Part shown: one piece after another, positions 37,535 to 47,100 of the stretch
Numbering within the stretch: position 1 is the stretch's first letter
Layout of the letters: the number at the start of each line of letters is the position of its first letter
Source of the DNA: Stygiobacter sp043807765
GTDB lineage: Bacteria > Bacteroidota > Ignavibacteria > Ignavibacteriales > Melioribacteraceae
NCBI GenBank assembly: GCA_043807765.1
Contig: JAZDFQ010000059.1
Span: forward strand, 62,001 to 126,000
DNA length: 64,000 nt
Direction: 5' to 3'
Notes under the pieces: model-generated
What the model saw: only the letters and a program-made list of their open reading frames with translations
Told to the model about the DNA's origin: nothing
Databases searched by the model: none
Translations under genes and position numbers: made by a program

Positions 37535-37747
37535 TTATTTATTGTTTTGTAATTCAATTTCTGTCAGCCCAAGATCATTCGGATTAGCGATCACATATTC
37601 AATCTGAATTTTGCTGCAAATATTCAGAGCCGATTCTCTATCGGTTACAGTCATAATGTTGAAACCTTCTTTGGAGAGGATTTCTCTTAGCTTTCTCAAT
37701 TTTGCAGTATTAGATTCAATAATTAGAATGTGATCGTTCATCGGCAT
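37535..37747 (-). CDS. Short degenerate receiver-like protein
   Basis: A 70-residue protein resembling only the first half of a receiver domain (HILIIESNTAKLRKLREILS, then TVTDRESALNICSKI). The usual acidic pair reads E-S, and the phospho-acceptor strand reads EYVIANPNDLG, with Asn where Asp is expected. The second half, including the switch Thr and Lys, is absent. Two starts are possible (37747 and 37741). It could be a pseudogene in decay or a small non-phosphorylated binding protein. Its neighbours are the sigma54 activator upstream and the lipoprotein 12 bp downstream. Confidence 0.55.
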   Translation of the reverse strand: MPMNDHILIIESNTAKLRKLREILSKEGFNIMTVTDRESALNICSKIQIEYVIANPNDLGLTEIELQNNK

Positions 37748-37766
37748 CTTTCAAATAAGAGAAGCC

Positions 37767-37784
37767 ATTCAAAAGATATGCCGT
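37767..37784 (-). promoter_or_regulatory. Weak sigma54-like sequence ahead of the short receiver gene
   Basis: On the minus strand ACGGCATATCTTTTGAAT has GG and GA ten nucleotides apart, the same GA deviation at -12 as the site at 23053. It ends about 20 bp before the ATG, giving a very short leader. Confidence 0.25.
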
Positions 37785-37922
37785 GTCTCTTTTAATGATT
37801 AGTGGTTCTTTTGTGTGGTGGGCATTACTAACTGTTGCAAATAAACAACTGCCCGCTAATTCCGGTGTTGTTAGCTTGCAACGAAACTGTTTAAGAGTCT
37901 GCTGTCTTAATTGTAGCGGGTA

Positions 37923-39656
37923 CTAATCCGTAATCTCCAATTGCGAAATTAGCTTATGTAAATGACTTCTATTAATGCCGAGAATTTTTGCCGCTTCACT
38001 TTTTGAACCGGCTTTTCTGATGGTCTTAATCAAATACATTCTACGAAAATCATTTTCTGCATCGGCAAGGGTTTTTTGTCTGTTGATTTCAAAATCTTTA
38101 TAGTCTTCAGTAAATATTTCCGGAGGTAAATCGGTTGGGAGGATTACATTTTCTTTAGAAAGGATTACGCTTCGTTGCACTACATTTTCAAGCTCGCGAA
38201 TATTGCCGGGCCAATCATATCTTTCTAAAATGAACAGCGCTTCTTCAGAAAATAGATGCGGTTTATTTCCGTTTGAGAATTTATTTAAGAAATGCTTAGA
38301 AAGCTCTTCAATATCTTCGCGTCTTTCTCTCAATGGGGGCAAAACAACTTCGATTACTTTTAATCTGTAATAGAGATCTTCACGAAAAGCTTTTTCGGCA
38401 ATCATCGCGCTTAAATCTCTGTTGGTTGCAGCAATAAATCGTACATCAATTTTTTTGGATTCAATTCCGCCAAGTCGTTCAATTTCTTTTGTCTGTATAA
38501 CACGCAAGAGTTTTGCTTGTAAATTAACACTCATCTCGCCAATTTCATCAAGAAAGATTGTTCCGCCGTCGGCAATTTCTAAACGCCCAGGTTTGCTTTT
38601 AACTGCGCCGGTAAATGCGCCGCTTTCATATCCAAACAATTCCGATTCCAGCAGATCGGATGGAATTGCGCCGCAGTTCAACGCAATAAATGGTTTGTGC
38701 ACTCGTCGACTGTTTTCATGAATCGCTCGAGCGAGTAATTCTTTTCCAGTTCCATTTTCTCCTAGAACAAGAACAGATGCATCGGTATCGGAAACTCTTG
38801 ATGCTAGCTTAAGAACATTAAACAACTTGCTACTGCTTCCTATCATTCCTTCGCTTTTAAATTCACTACGAAGCATAGCAAAATCTTGTTTTGGTTTATC
38901 TTCCAATTTTTCTTCTAGTTCTCTGATTTCCAAAGAAACTTCTAATCCCTTAACAATTTGCTTTGCGAAAGCAATTAGAAATGTTAAATCGGAATCCTTA
39001 AACGGCATAGTTTTATTTCTTCTATCAATGTAAACAGCGCCAAGTACTTTTTGTCCGGAAACCAGAGGAACACAAATTGCGGCTGTTAGGCCAAGAGAAA
39101 CCACACTATGTTTTACAGAAAACTCATCTTCTACTTTAAAACTGTTTAGCTGCAATGGCTGAAGACTTGCAAAAGTATTTTTAATTATGCTGGTACTCAT
39201 CTCCTTTGCGCTATGTTCAATTTCGGGATCCATATTTTTCGAAACGATCGTATCAAACATTTGCTGTTCATTAACCAACACAATAAATCCTTCGTCGGCA
39301 TCCAATTCCTTTACTACAGTTTCTATTGCCTTTTCCATTAAGGAAATCATCTCGGTTTCGGACTGGAATAAAATACCGGAGGCATATAATCTTTCGTATC
39401 TCAATTTTTCATTATTCATCTTTTTAAGAATTTCATCAAACGATTCTATTTCATCAAGTGTTCGATGAATTTCTTTGCTTAACTCTTTATTGAATTCAAT
39501 TATTTTGCGAAAGGATTTCTCTACCTGTTTACCAAGCTCGGCATCTCCGGATATGCTTTTGCTGCCGGCTGATAGCTTCATAAAATCTTCGGAAATCTTT
39601 GCGGTGAATTCCCCAAGTAACTTATTTAAAATTTGTCTTTTAGAAGAAGTATCCAA
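37923..39656 (-). CDS. Sigma54-dependent activator with GAF sensor
   Basis: A 577-residue activator without a receiver. Helical N-terminus (1-80), GAF domain (about 90-240), AAA+ domain (about 260-490) with Walker A GENGTGKE, sigma54 loop GAFTGA and GGTIFLDEIGE, and a C-terminal Fis-type helix-turn-helix (SEAAKILGINRSHLHKLISQ). It resembles NorR/FhlA-type activators that respond to a small ligand through GAF. The frame starts with TTG at 39656, preceded by an in-frame stop about 18 bp upstream; an internal ATG is at 39581. It diverges from glnK-amtB, a classical nitrogen target of sigma54 systems; the link is contextual. Confidence 0.88.
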   Translation of the reverse strand: MDTSSKRQILNKLLGEFTAKISEDFMKLSAGSKSISGDAELGKQVEKSFRKIIEFNKELSKEIHRTLDEIESFDEILKKMNNEKLRYERLYASGILFQSETEMISLMEKAIETVVKELDADEGFIVLVNEQQMFDTIVSKNMDPEIEHSAKEMSTSIIKNTFASLQPLQLNSFKVEDEFSVKHSVVSLGLTAAICVPLVSGQKVLGAVYIDRRNKTMPFKDSDLTFLIAFAKQIVKGLEVSLEIRELEEKLEDKPKQDFAMLRSEFKSEGMIGSSSKLFNVLKLASRVSDTDASVLVLGENGTGKELLARAIHENSRRVHKPFIALNCGAIPSDLLESELFGYESGAFTGAVKSKPGRLEIADGGTIFLDEIGEMSVNLQAKLLRVIQTKEIERLGGIESKKIDVRFIAATNRDLSAMIAEKAFREDLYYRLKVIEVVLPPLRERREDIEELSKHFLNKFSNGNKPHLFSEEALFILERYDWPGNIRELENVVQRSVILSKENVILPTDLPPEIFTEDYKDFEINRQKTLADAENDFRRMYLIKTIRKAGSKSEAAKILGINRSHLHKLISQLEITD

Positions 39657-39938
39657 TAATCTCTCTGTCTTTAATTTGTCTATTCTGTTTTCTCATCGGA
39701 ATAATATCTCCGATATATCTATTTCGCAACCGGATAATTTTCTTTTTTGTTATGCATCAATCATATGCCGGTCTTATAAAGAAATGATTGCAAAACTAGT
39801 GAAAACATACTTTTATAAAAATATTTCTCCCCGCTATTGCGAAAGACCTAATTTTATTATACAATTGCACCCAATATCATAATATAATTAGGCAATAATC
39901 ACAATTTTCCTAACAATCATTAATAACAAAGAGGTGGT

Positions 39939-40277
39939 ATGAAGAAGATAGAAGCAATCATAAGACCCTTCAAGCTAGACGACGTGCATAATGCACTGCT
40001 TGAAGCCGGATATGCCGGACTTACCGTTACAGAAGTTCGCGGTTACGGTCGGCAAAAGGGACACAAAGAAATCTACCGCGGTGCGGAATACAACATCGAG
40101 TTCGTTCCTAAAATTAAGATTGAGCTTGTCTGCGAGGCTGAAAAAGCCGAAAAGGCAATCTCTATAATTATTAATACTTCCAAAACGGGTGCCGTCGGCG
40201 ATGGTAAAATCTTTGTCTCGTCTGTAGAAGAAGTAATCAGAATCCGCACAGAAGAATCCGGCAAGTCCGCATTATAA
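39939..40277 (+). CDS. glnK: PII nitrogen-regulatory protein
   Basis: A 112-residue trimeric signal protein that binds ATP/ADP and 2-oxoglutarate and gates AmtB. The T-loop has the uridylylation-type Tyr51 in YRGAEYN, and the C-terminal TGAVGDGKIFVSSVEEVIRIRT signature is present. It lies upstream of an outer-membrane protein gene and amtB, the usual glnK-amtB pairing with an insertion, and has a GAGGTGG ribosome site. Direct blocking of AmtB by the unmodified T-loop is the family mechanism. Confidence 0.95.
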   Translation: MKKIEAIIRPFKLDDVHNALLEAGYAGLTVTEVRGYGRQKGHKEIYRGAEYNIEFVPKIKIELVCEAEKAEKAISIIINTSKTGAVGDGKIFVSSVEEVIRIRTEESGKSAL

Positions 40278-40302
40278 CCAAAAACATTAAATGGAGAATG
40301 AA

Positions 40303-41001
40303 ATGAGAAAATTATATATAGTTCTATTTATTATGCTCGCAAGCATAACTTCTTTTGCACAAATAAAAGTTGGTGCGGATATTTACAGCCGTTACCTCTG
40401 GCGCGGTTTGGATTTCGGCGACGCTCCGGCTTTTCAGCCAAGTCTTTCTTATACCAAAGGAAGCTTTACTATTGGGGCATGGGGTTCTTACGCTTTTCCG
40501 ACTACTGGCACAACCTATGCAGAGAATGACCTGTACGCTTCATATTCAATTGCAACTGAGGCTTCCGGTTCATTTACGGCGATTATAACTGACTATTATA
40601 TACCTTCATACGGAATTCCTTTTGGTCACGTTGAATCAAAAACAGATTACTCAGCAGCGCATACATTTGAAGGCGGATTAAGTTACTCGGGTCCGGAATC
40701 ATTCCCGATAGCACTTTCATTATACGCTAACTTATCTAACGATCCCGAAAACTCGACCTACATTCAAGTTGGATATCCGGTAGCAGTAAGTGAAGCAACT
40801 GTAACTTTTGCAGCTGGTTTTGTTCCATCAAAAAGTGCTTACTACTTAGTTGATAAGGGAAGCATTATTAATCTAAGCATTACCGCATCAAAGACAATTT
40901 CTGTTACAGACAAGTTTTCATTTCCAATAAATGTTTCTTACATCAGCAATCCATCACAGGACAAGACTTATCTGGTGTTTGGCGCAAGCTTTATATTCTA
41001 A
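40303..41001 (+). CDS. Outer-membrane beta-barrel protein in the glnK-amtB operon (Gcw_chp-like)
   Basis: About 232 residues with signal peptide (end near TSFAQ) followed by alternating amphipathic strands, the early motif YSRYLWRGLDF and a C-terminal strand ending in Phe (YLVFGASFIF), as in outer-membrane barrels. The SRYLWRG motif resembles the TIGR02001 (Gcw_chp) family of unknown function. An ATG at 40291 is in frame, but 40303 has GGAG at 6 nt and starts the signal peptide. It sits between glnK and amtB (19 bp to amtB), suggesting a role in ammonium or nitrogenous solute passage across the outer membrane; unproven. Confidence 0.8.
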   Translation: MRKLYIVLFIMLASITSFAQIKVGADIYSRYLWRGLDFGDAPAFQPSLSYTKGSFTIGAWGSYAFPTTGTTYAENDLYASYSIATEASGSFTAIITDYYIPSYGIPFGHVESKTDYSAAHTFEGGLSYSGPESFPIALSLYANLSNDPENSTYIQVGYPVAVSEATVTFAAGFVPSKSAYYLVDKGSIINLSITASKTISVTDKFSFPINVSYISNPSQDKTYLVFGASFIF

Positions 41002-41020
41002 GTTAAAAGGAGAAATAATT

Positions 41021-42532
41021 ATGACGAGTATAAAACGATATATCATCTTAGCGGCTGTGTTCTTAGGATTAAGCCTAACAATATCTTCGTCCGTATTGGC
41101 TCAAGCAGATCCTTCGGGTGCCAACACCGGAACAATTAAAGACGTGCCCGCGGCAACTGCCGGTCAGCCAACACTTGAAGAAGTTGCCGGCACCGTTGGA
41201 CACAATAAAATTTCTATCAACATTATTTGGACAATGATTGCCGGATTTTTGGTAATGTTTATGCAGCCCGGTTTTGCAATGGTAGAAGCCGGATTTACGC
41301 GCGCAAAAAACGTAGCGCATACAATGGGTATGAACTTTCTTGTTTATGCAATTGGTGTAATCGGTTTTTGGATTTGCGGATTCGCATTTATGTTTGGCGG
41401 CGTTGGCAGCCTTGCTGCACTTGGAGGAACACCCGGTTTAACAAACATGCTTAGTATTTCTTTGTTCGGAAAAACTTTTGATATTGTTGGCTACAGCGGA
41501 TTTTTCTTAAACCCATCGGTTTATGATGTTGGTGTCTTTGCTCTCTTTTTATTCCAGATGGTTTTTATGGATACAACCGCAACAATTCCAACCGGTTCTA
41601 TGGCAGAGCGCTGGAAATTTACTTCTTTCATTATATATGCCTTCTTTATTTCGATGTTGGTTTACCCAATCTACGGAGCTTGGGTTTGGGGCGGCGGCTG
41701 GCTTGCCGATCTTGGTGTAAATTTTGGTCTCGGTCACGGTCATGTTGATTTTGCCGGTTCATCTGTAGTTCACTTGGTAGGTGGCGTTGCCGCTCTTGCC
41801 GGTGCTATAGTTCTTGGTCCACGCATTGGTAAATACACAAAGGCTGGAACGTCTCAGGCTATTCCAGGGCACAATATTCCAATGGCAATTGTTGGAACAT
41901 TTATTCTTGCGTTTGGATGGTTTGGTTTTAACGCCGGTTCAACTTTAGCCGGAACTGATTTGCGTTTAACAGTTGTTGCAACAAATACAATGCTTGCCTC
42001 TGCTGCCGGAGCTATGGTTGCTACTTTATTTATGATGTGGAAATTCGGCAAGCCGGATCCATCAATGATGGCAAACGGTTTGCTTGCCGGTCTTGTTGCT
42101 ATAACAGCTCCTTGCGCTTTCGTTCCGGCATGGGCTGCTGTTCTTATTGGAGCTATTGCCGGTTTGTTAGTTGTACTTGCCGTTTTCTTTATTGATCAAA
42201 AACTAAAAATTGATGACCCGGTTGGCGCGGTAGCAGTTCATGGTGTTAACGGCGCGTGGGGCGTTCTATCATTAGGATTGTTTGCGGACGGTTCTTACGG
42301 TGACGGCTGGAATGGTGTTGCCGGAACAGTTAAAGGATTGTTTTATGGTGATGCAAGCCAGTTAGGCGCTCAATTAATTGGAACCGTTACAGCTATAATT
42401 TTCACTTTTGTAATGATGTACACCTTCTTTAAGCTGCAGCACAAATTCTTTGGTATTCGTGTTAATGCAGAAGATGAAATTGCCGGATTAGATATGCCGG
42501 AAATGGGTATTAAAGGATACGAAGCAGAATAA
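41021..42532 (+). CDS. amtB: Ammonium transporter
   Basis: A 503-residue Amt/Mep/Rh-family channel with a cleavable signal peptide (MTSIKRYIIL to LAQA) and 11 helices. The twin pore histidines are His251 (SSVVHLVGG) and His407 (AVHGVNGAWG), with the conserved GxxxGHGHVDFAG loop and MVFMDTTATIPTGSMAER segment. The ORF is open back to 40931, inside the preceding gene, but the ATG at 41021 has AAGGAG at proper spacing and the signal peptide. Co-transcribed with glnK. A strong hairpin follows. Confidence 0.95.
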   Translation: MTSIKRYIILAAVFLGLSLTISSSVLAQADPSGANTGTIKDVPAATAGQPTLEEVAGTVGHNKISINIIWTMIAGFLVMFMQPGFAMVEAGFTRAKNVAHTMGMNFLVYAIGVIGFWICGFAFMFGGVGSLAALGGTPGLTNMLSISLFGKTFDIVGYSGFFLNPSVYDVGVFALFLFQMVFMDTTATIPTGSMAERWKFTSFIIYAFFISMLVYPIYGAWVWGGGWLADLGVNFGLGHGHVDFAGSSVVHLVGGVAALAGAIVLGPRIGKYTKAGTSQAIPGHNIPMAIVGTFILAFGWFGFNAGSTLAGTDLRLTVVATNTMLASAAGAMVATLFMMWKFGKPDPSMMANGLLAGLVAITAPCAFVPAWAAVLIGAIAGLLVVLAVFFIDQKLKIDDPVGAVAVHGVNGAWGVLSLGLFADGSYGDGWNGVAGTVKGLFYGDASQLGAQLIGTVTAIIFTFVMMYTFFKLQHKFFGIRVNAEDEIAGLDMPEMGIKGYEAE

Positions 42533-42556
42533 ACTTCACTCAACCTCAGAGAAGAA

Positions 42557-42606
42557 CCCGGAATATATTCGTTCCTCTTTTGCCATAGAGAGGAACGATA
42601 TCCGGG
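42557..42606. terminator. Long hairpin between amtB and the antiporter gene
   Basis: CCCGGA (42557-42562) and TCCGGG (42601-42606) enclose CGTTCCTCT (42570-42578) and AGAGGAACG (42589-42597). It separates two convergent genes and probably ends both transcripts, although the following T-run is weak. Confidence 0.55.
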
Positions 42607-42633
42607 AATATAAATTTCTTTAGCTAACCCTTC

Positions 42634-43935
42634 TCAGTTCACAAACAAAAGCTGAACGATAACATAAACCGGAAGCAGAACTATTAACGAGAACATATAA
42701 ATGTAAGCGAAGAAGCTTGGCATTTTAATATTGTTCTCTTCTGCAACCGCTTTCACCATAAAGTTTGGTCCGTTACCAATGTAGGTCATACTTCCAAAGA
42801 AAACAGCCCCGATGGAAATTGCGCGAAGAAGCTCTTCGGAAATTCCGGCAACTACTGTTCCGGTTGTTTGTCCCAAACCCATAGCAAGAGAATGAAACGT
42901 TACCGCAGTTGGAGTGTTATCAAGAAAGCTGCTAAGCAAGCCCGTGAAATAATAGAATTGTTGAGGTGATGTTATTCCAAGATGTTTTGCGTTGGATTCA
43001 AGATAAAGCAAGCATGGAACCATCGTAACAAATATTCCAATGAATAAATAAGCAACTTCTTTTATAGGTTCCCAAGTAAAATTGTTTGATACGCGAAGTA
43101 AGTTTGTTGTGAATAATAAAGAGAGCGCCGCCATTCCAACAATTGCTGCTTCTCTAATAAATTTATAATAGTGGCTCTGCGCAATGAACGGAAGATATTG
43201 TTCATTCAAGAATGCAACGGCAAGAACAACTCCCGCCATCCAAATAAAATTTAACTTGCCTTGAAGTTTAATCGGTCTAATAACCGTGTGATCCAACCTA
43301 ATTGCTGCTTCTGGCTCTTTTTTATGGAAGTACAAATCAACAAAGAAATAAATGACTAGCAATAGTATGTTTGTTAAAAGCCATTCCGGAAAAAGATGGA
43401 AGAACCAAGTAAACGGCGCGCCGCGGAGATACATCATAAACAATGGCGGATCGCCAAGCGGTGTGAGTAAGCCGCCGCAGTTGGCAACAATTCCAATAAA
43501 AAACAAAATGGTGTGTACCTTAAAAGTTCTTTCTTTGTTTGTCTGAATAACCGGACGAATGAGCAGCATAGCCGCGCCGGTTGTTCCCATTACTGAAGCA
43601 AGCACAGCTCCAATTCCAAGAAACGTTGTGTTAACAATGGGTGTTGCTTCAATATCGCCGGATAAATATATTCCGCCGGTAATTGTAAAGAGTGCGCCAA
43701 GAAGAATTATGAAAGGGATGTAATCAAATACAATTGTTTCGAAAAGTTTTTCGCTCAATCCACAGGCAATTAAGTAAACCACAACCGGCACACTTAATAT
43801 TAGCGCCACAATCAATTTGTTTTTGTTTTTCTCCCACCAATGATTCCAAAACAGCGGGAAGATTGCAATTGATAATAGCATCAGCACAAAGGGGAATAAG
43901 CTTATTAGTGGAATATTTATGTTCGTGTTTTCCAT
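42634..43935 (-). CDS. NhaD-type Na+/H+ antiporter or related ion transporter
   Basis: A 433-residue inner-membrane protein with 11-12 helices of the ion transporter superfamily. Motifs: ITGGIYLSGDIEATP, GTTGAAMLLIRPV, VANCGGLLTPLGDPPLFMMYLRG (the classic NhaD/ArsB-like half-repeat) and the second half SSFLDNTPTAVTFHSLA with TYIGNGPNFMVKA. These paired discontinuous-helix motifs fit NhaD-like sodium:proton antiporters, though citrate/arsenite-type relatives share them. Single gene; the substrate is an inference. Confidence 0.82.
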   Translation of the reverse strand: MENTNINIPLISLFPFVLMLLSIAIFPLFWNHWWEKNKNKLIVALILSVPVVVYLIACGLSEKLFETIVFDYIPFIILLGALFTITGGIYLSGDIEATPIVNTTFLGIGAVLASVMGTTGAAMLLIRPVIQTNKERTFKVHTILFFIGIVANCGGLLTPLGDPPLFMMYLRGAPFTWFFHLFPEWLLTNILLLVIYFFVDLYFHKKEPEAAIRLDHTVIRPIKLQGKLNFIWMAGVVLAVAFLNEQYLPFIAQSHYYKFIREAAIVGMAALSLLFTTNLLRVSNNFTWEPIKEVAYLFIGIFVTMVPCLLYLESNAKHLGITSPQQFYYFTGLLSSFLDNTPTAVTFHSLAMGLGQTTGTVVAGISEELLRAISIGAVFFGSMTYIGNGPNFMVKAVAEENNIKMPSFFAYIYMFSLIVLLPVYVIVQLLFVN

Positions 43936-44029
43936 GTATATTTATTTTTAATAAGTGAAAAGTGCTAACTAATTAAATCTTCGAAAAAATAATCTCGCCA
44001 AGACGCAAAGAAAATAATTAACGAAAAAG

Positions 44030-44131
44030 GTTGTCTAAAAAGTAATTCTTCAAATAAATAATCTGCGAAAATCAGTTAAATCTGTGTCATCCGTGGGCTA
44101 TTTTATAATAAAACATTACTTTTGAGACGAC
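44030..44131. mobile_element. MITE-like element with 17-bp terminal inverted repeats
   Basis: GTTGTCTAAAAAGTAAT (44030-44046) and ATTACTTTTGAGACGAC (44115-44131) are inverted copies (15 of 17). The termini resemble IS1182/IS4-type ends. The 68-bp interior carries an ATCTGTG-type repeat segment and no coding capacity. A CGCCAAGACGCAAAG fragment of another intergenic repeat lies just outside at 43996-44010. No target duplication was recognised. Confidence 0.5.
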
Positions 44132-44138
44132 ATCTTGT

Positions 44139-47100
44139 TTATTCCAACGCCTCAATTATTTCTCGTACGGACTGAAATCTTTTATCAACATTTTTCTCTA
44201 AACAATTAAAAATTACCGTTTCCAATTTAGGTGAAATAAAATTATTTATTTCTGAAGGGCGCTGAGGAACCGTATTAAATATTGAGTGAATAAGAGCAAT
44301 TTCGTTTTCGCCCCTAAACGGAAGCTTGTTAGTTAGCATCTGGTATAAAATTACGCCGAGGGAAAAAATATCTACGCGGTGATCTACGTTAATGTTTGTA
44401 ACTTGTTCCGGAGCTACAAAACCAAGCGTACCTACAACCGTTCCGAGCGTTGTCATTGTGCTTACAAGCGGAGACTTTGATAATCCAAAATCCATAATTC
44501 TAACAGTGCCGGCTTCATCAAACATAATGTTTTGAGATTTTAGATCGCGGTGAATTATATCGTTTGAGTGAATCGTTTGAAGCCCTGAACAAATTTGTTT
44601 TGTTATTTCGATAACTTTTTCTTCGCTAAGCAGAAATTTTTTCTCGATATAATCGTTCAATGTTCCGCCGCCAAGATATTCCATTGCAACAAAGGAGTGT
44701 TCTGCGGCCTCGCCAAATTCAAGCACCTTAACAATGTTGGGATGATTAAGCGACGAGAGTAATCTGCCTTCGCTAGCCAATCGTTTCCGGTTTTCTTCAT
44801 CTTTAAGCAAATGCGGATTCAAAATTTTTACCGCTACTGTTTTACCATTTTGCTTGTCAATTGCCTTATAAACTTTTCCCATTCCACCTTCACCCAAAAT
44901 CTCCAGCAACTTGAAATGAGATATGTAGCTGCTCTCTTTTATTTCCACGTAGCGTACTGCCGCAAAAATAAATCCGAGTGCAAGCAATGAAGTAGACCCT
45001 ATCGAGATTAATGAAGAAATAAATTGTGGCTTTGTAATATTTAAATGAACCAACAGCACATAGAACACTAAGAAGAACAATCCGATATAAACATGATAGG
45101 TAAGTTTTTTAACCTTTGTTCTCCTTCCATAAAAAAAGACGCAAGCAAGAATCAGTAGGATTAGGAACAGCTTGAAGATTTCTATTTTCCAATCTATCAA
45201 CAGCAAAGTTCTTTCAAAAGATTTTTTAGCGAGCACTAAAGTTCTTTGCACTAACGATGATTCGCTAATCTCAATAGTTGTGTTTCTTTCTGCGCCTACT
45301 ATTCTTTCTAAGCCGGAAGGAAACACAACTTTAACTTGATATTTCAGATCCGGATTAATTCCAAAATGAATTACGGAATAATCCTCTTGAGAAAGGGAAT
45401 TTGAGCCAATTCCATTTTGACGAAGAGTTTTATATACATTGTTTCCGCCTTTGTCGAATCCAAGCAAATACACTTTTGCTCCTATTGCATTTCTATTGCT
45501 TACATCGCCAATCAATTTTACTTTAATAAAATTCTTCTCTGCTAAATTATTTCTGTACAAAGTTGTTCTGTCGCCTTTTCCAAGAGCTTCTCTTGAACTG
45601 CCGATAAACAAATCAATGTCGCCGTCGTTATCGTAATCCGCAAAAGTTGGGTTGCCGGTAAAATCAACACCAACAGATTTTCCAACTTCGGTAAACTGAA
45701 ATTCCGGCGAATTGAGGAACAATCTCGAACCAATAAATAAATCTAGCCAGCCGTCGTTGTTTACATCGGCAGCAGCAATAACTCCACCAGATGGTTCCGG
45801 GTGGAAGAATTTCTCGGTAAAACCAATTGTAGCAGTTACGTCCGTAAAATTTGCTTTACCGTCGTTAAGTAAAAATTGAAGATTATACTCGTGGTTAAAT
45901 ATTATTAAATCCGGAAACCCGTCGTTGTTAAAATCATTAGAAATTGATGCGTAAGCGGTTGGCGCTTTATCCGTAAAGAAATTCGAATCGTCCTTTTGTT
46001 CGAACCGGAAACCTCCCTTGTTGATGAACAAGTAAATGTTTTGATTGTTATCCGGCAGTTTGTATGTAATTAACACATCAACCAAACCATCGCAATTAAA
46101 ATCACTAAGAGTTGTTCCATACGAACTGTGATTAATTATTTTTTTGATTCCGGATTTACCAAATACTTCTTCAAACTTTCCGGCTCCGTTGTTCCGGAAA
46201 AGCATATCTGCAAAATTGTAGTTAGAGAAATAGATGTCCAAGTTTCCATCATTATCAAAATCCGCTGTTTGTGCTGTGGCTAAACTTAAATCGGTTTGAA
46301 TGAACTTAGGGTGTATGTATTCTTTAGTATCTACTTCTCTAAATTCAAAATTGCCGGTTCCGAACGAAAGCTTGTTCTTCACATCATCAAGGATTTCAAG
46401 AAAATCCGTATTGCCGTCGTTATCAAAATCCGCCGAGGAAATTGTTTGAGCCATTCCCGGTTTCTGGGAAGAATAATCTCTCGTTACTTCCGAGAACAGA
46501 TTTCCATTTTGGTTTCTATAAATTACCGGAGGACCATCCTCTAAAATTGTTGTTAGATCTGGTAACCCATCTTCATCGTAATCTCTGAATATTGCGGCTC
46601 TCCCTTCTCTGCGCAGCGAAACGTTAGCAGTAACATCTGTAAATGAAAATTTAAGGCTCTGGGAGTTTGTGTAAATTCCATTATCACCAATTACCCAAAG
46701 TTTGTAAGAACCATCTTCGGCTTTAGCCGCATCGAGCGAAATAAATGAATCTTCAAAGTTTTTTATTGCCCCGTTTTCTATCCAGTTCCCTTCTTTTAGT
46801 TCAAGCAATGTAGAGCGCGCTCCGGTAATCCACGCTTTAGTTTCGGAAACTGTTTTAACCGCATTTAGGGTAACGCGGAAATTATTATCTACTTTGATCC
46901 ATTTCCCATCTTCATACTTTAGTATTGTCCCGCGGTCTCCAACAATCCAACCGAAATTTTTATCAAGCATGGAAATGCTCTTTAGTTCATCTGTTGTTGG
47001 CGATTCGTATCTACTCCATTTTTTGTTTTCATACTTTAAGATTATTCCTTGCTTGCCCACAGCCCAGCCCAAGTTTTCGGAAATCATTTGAATATCGTGC

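Noticed and set aside
39475..39882. 135-codon + frame opposite the start of the GAF-AAA activator
   Set aside because: Antisense shadow of a well-supported gene with Ser/Leu-rich composition and no features.
39657..39938. Sigma54 promoter for glnK-amtB or the activator
   Set aside because: I searched both strands for GG-N10-GC sites in the 282-bp gap and found none with correct spacing.
40931..41020. N-terminal extension of AmtB into the preceding gene
   Set aside because: The ATG at 41021 has AAGGAG and begins a good signal peptide; the extension overlaps the barrel gene.
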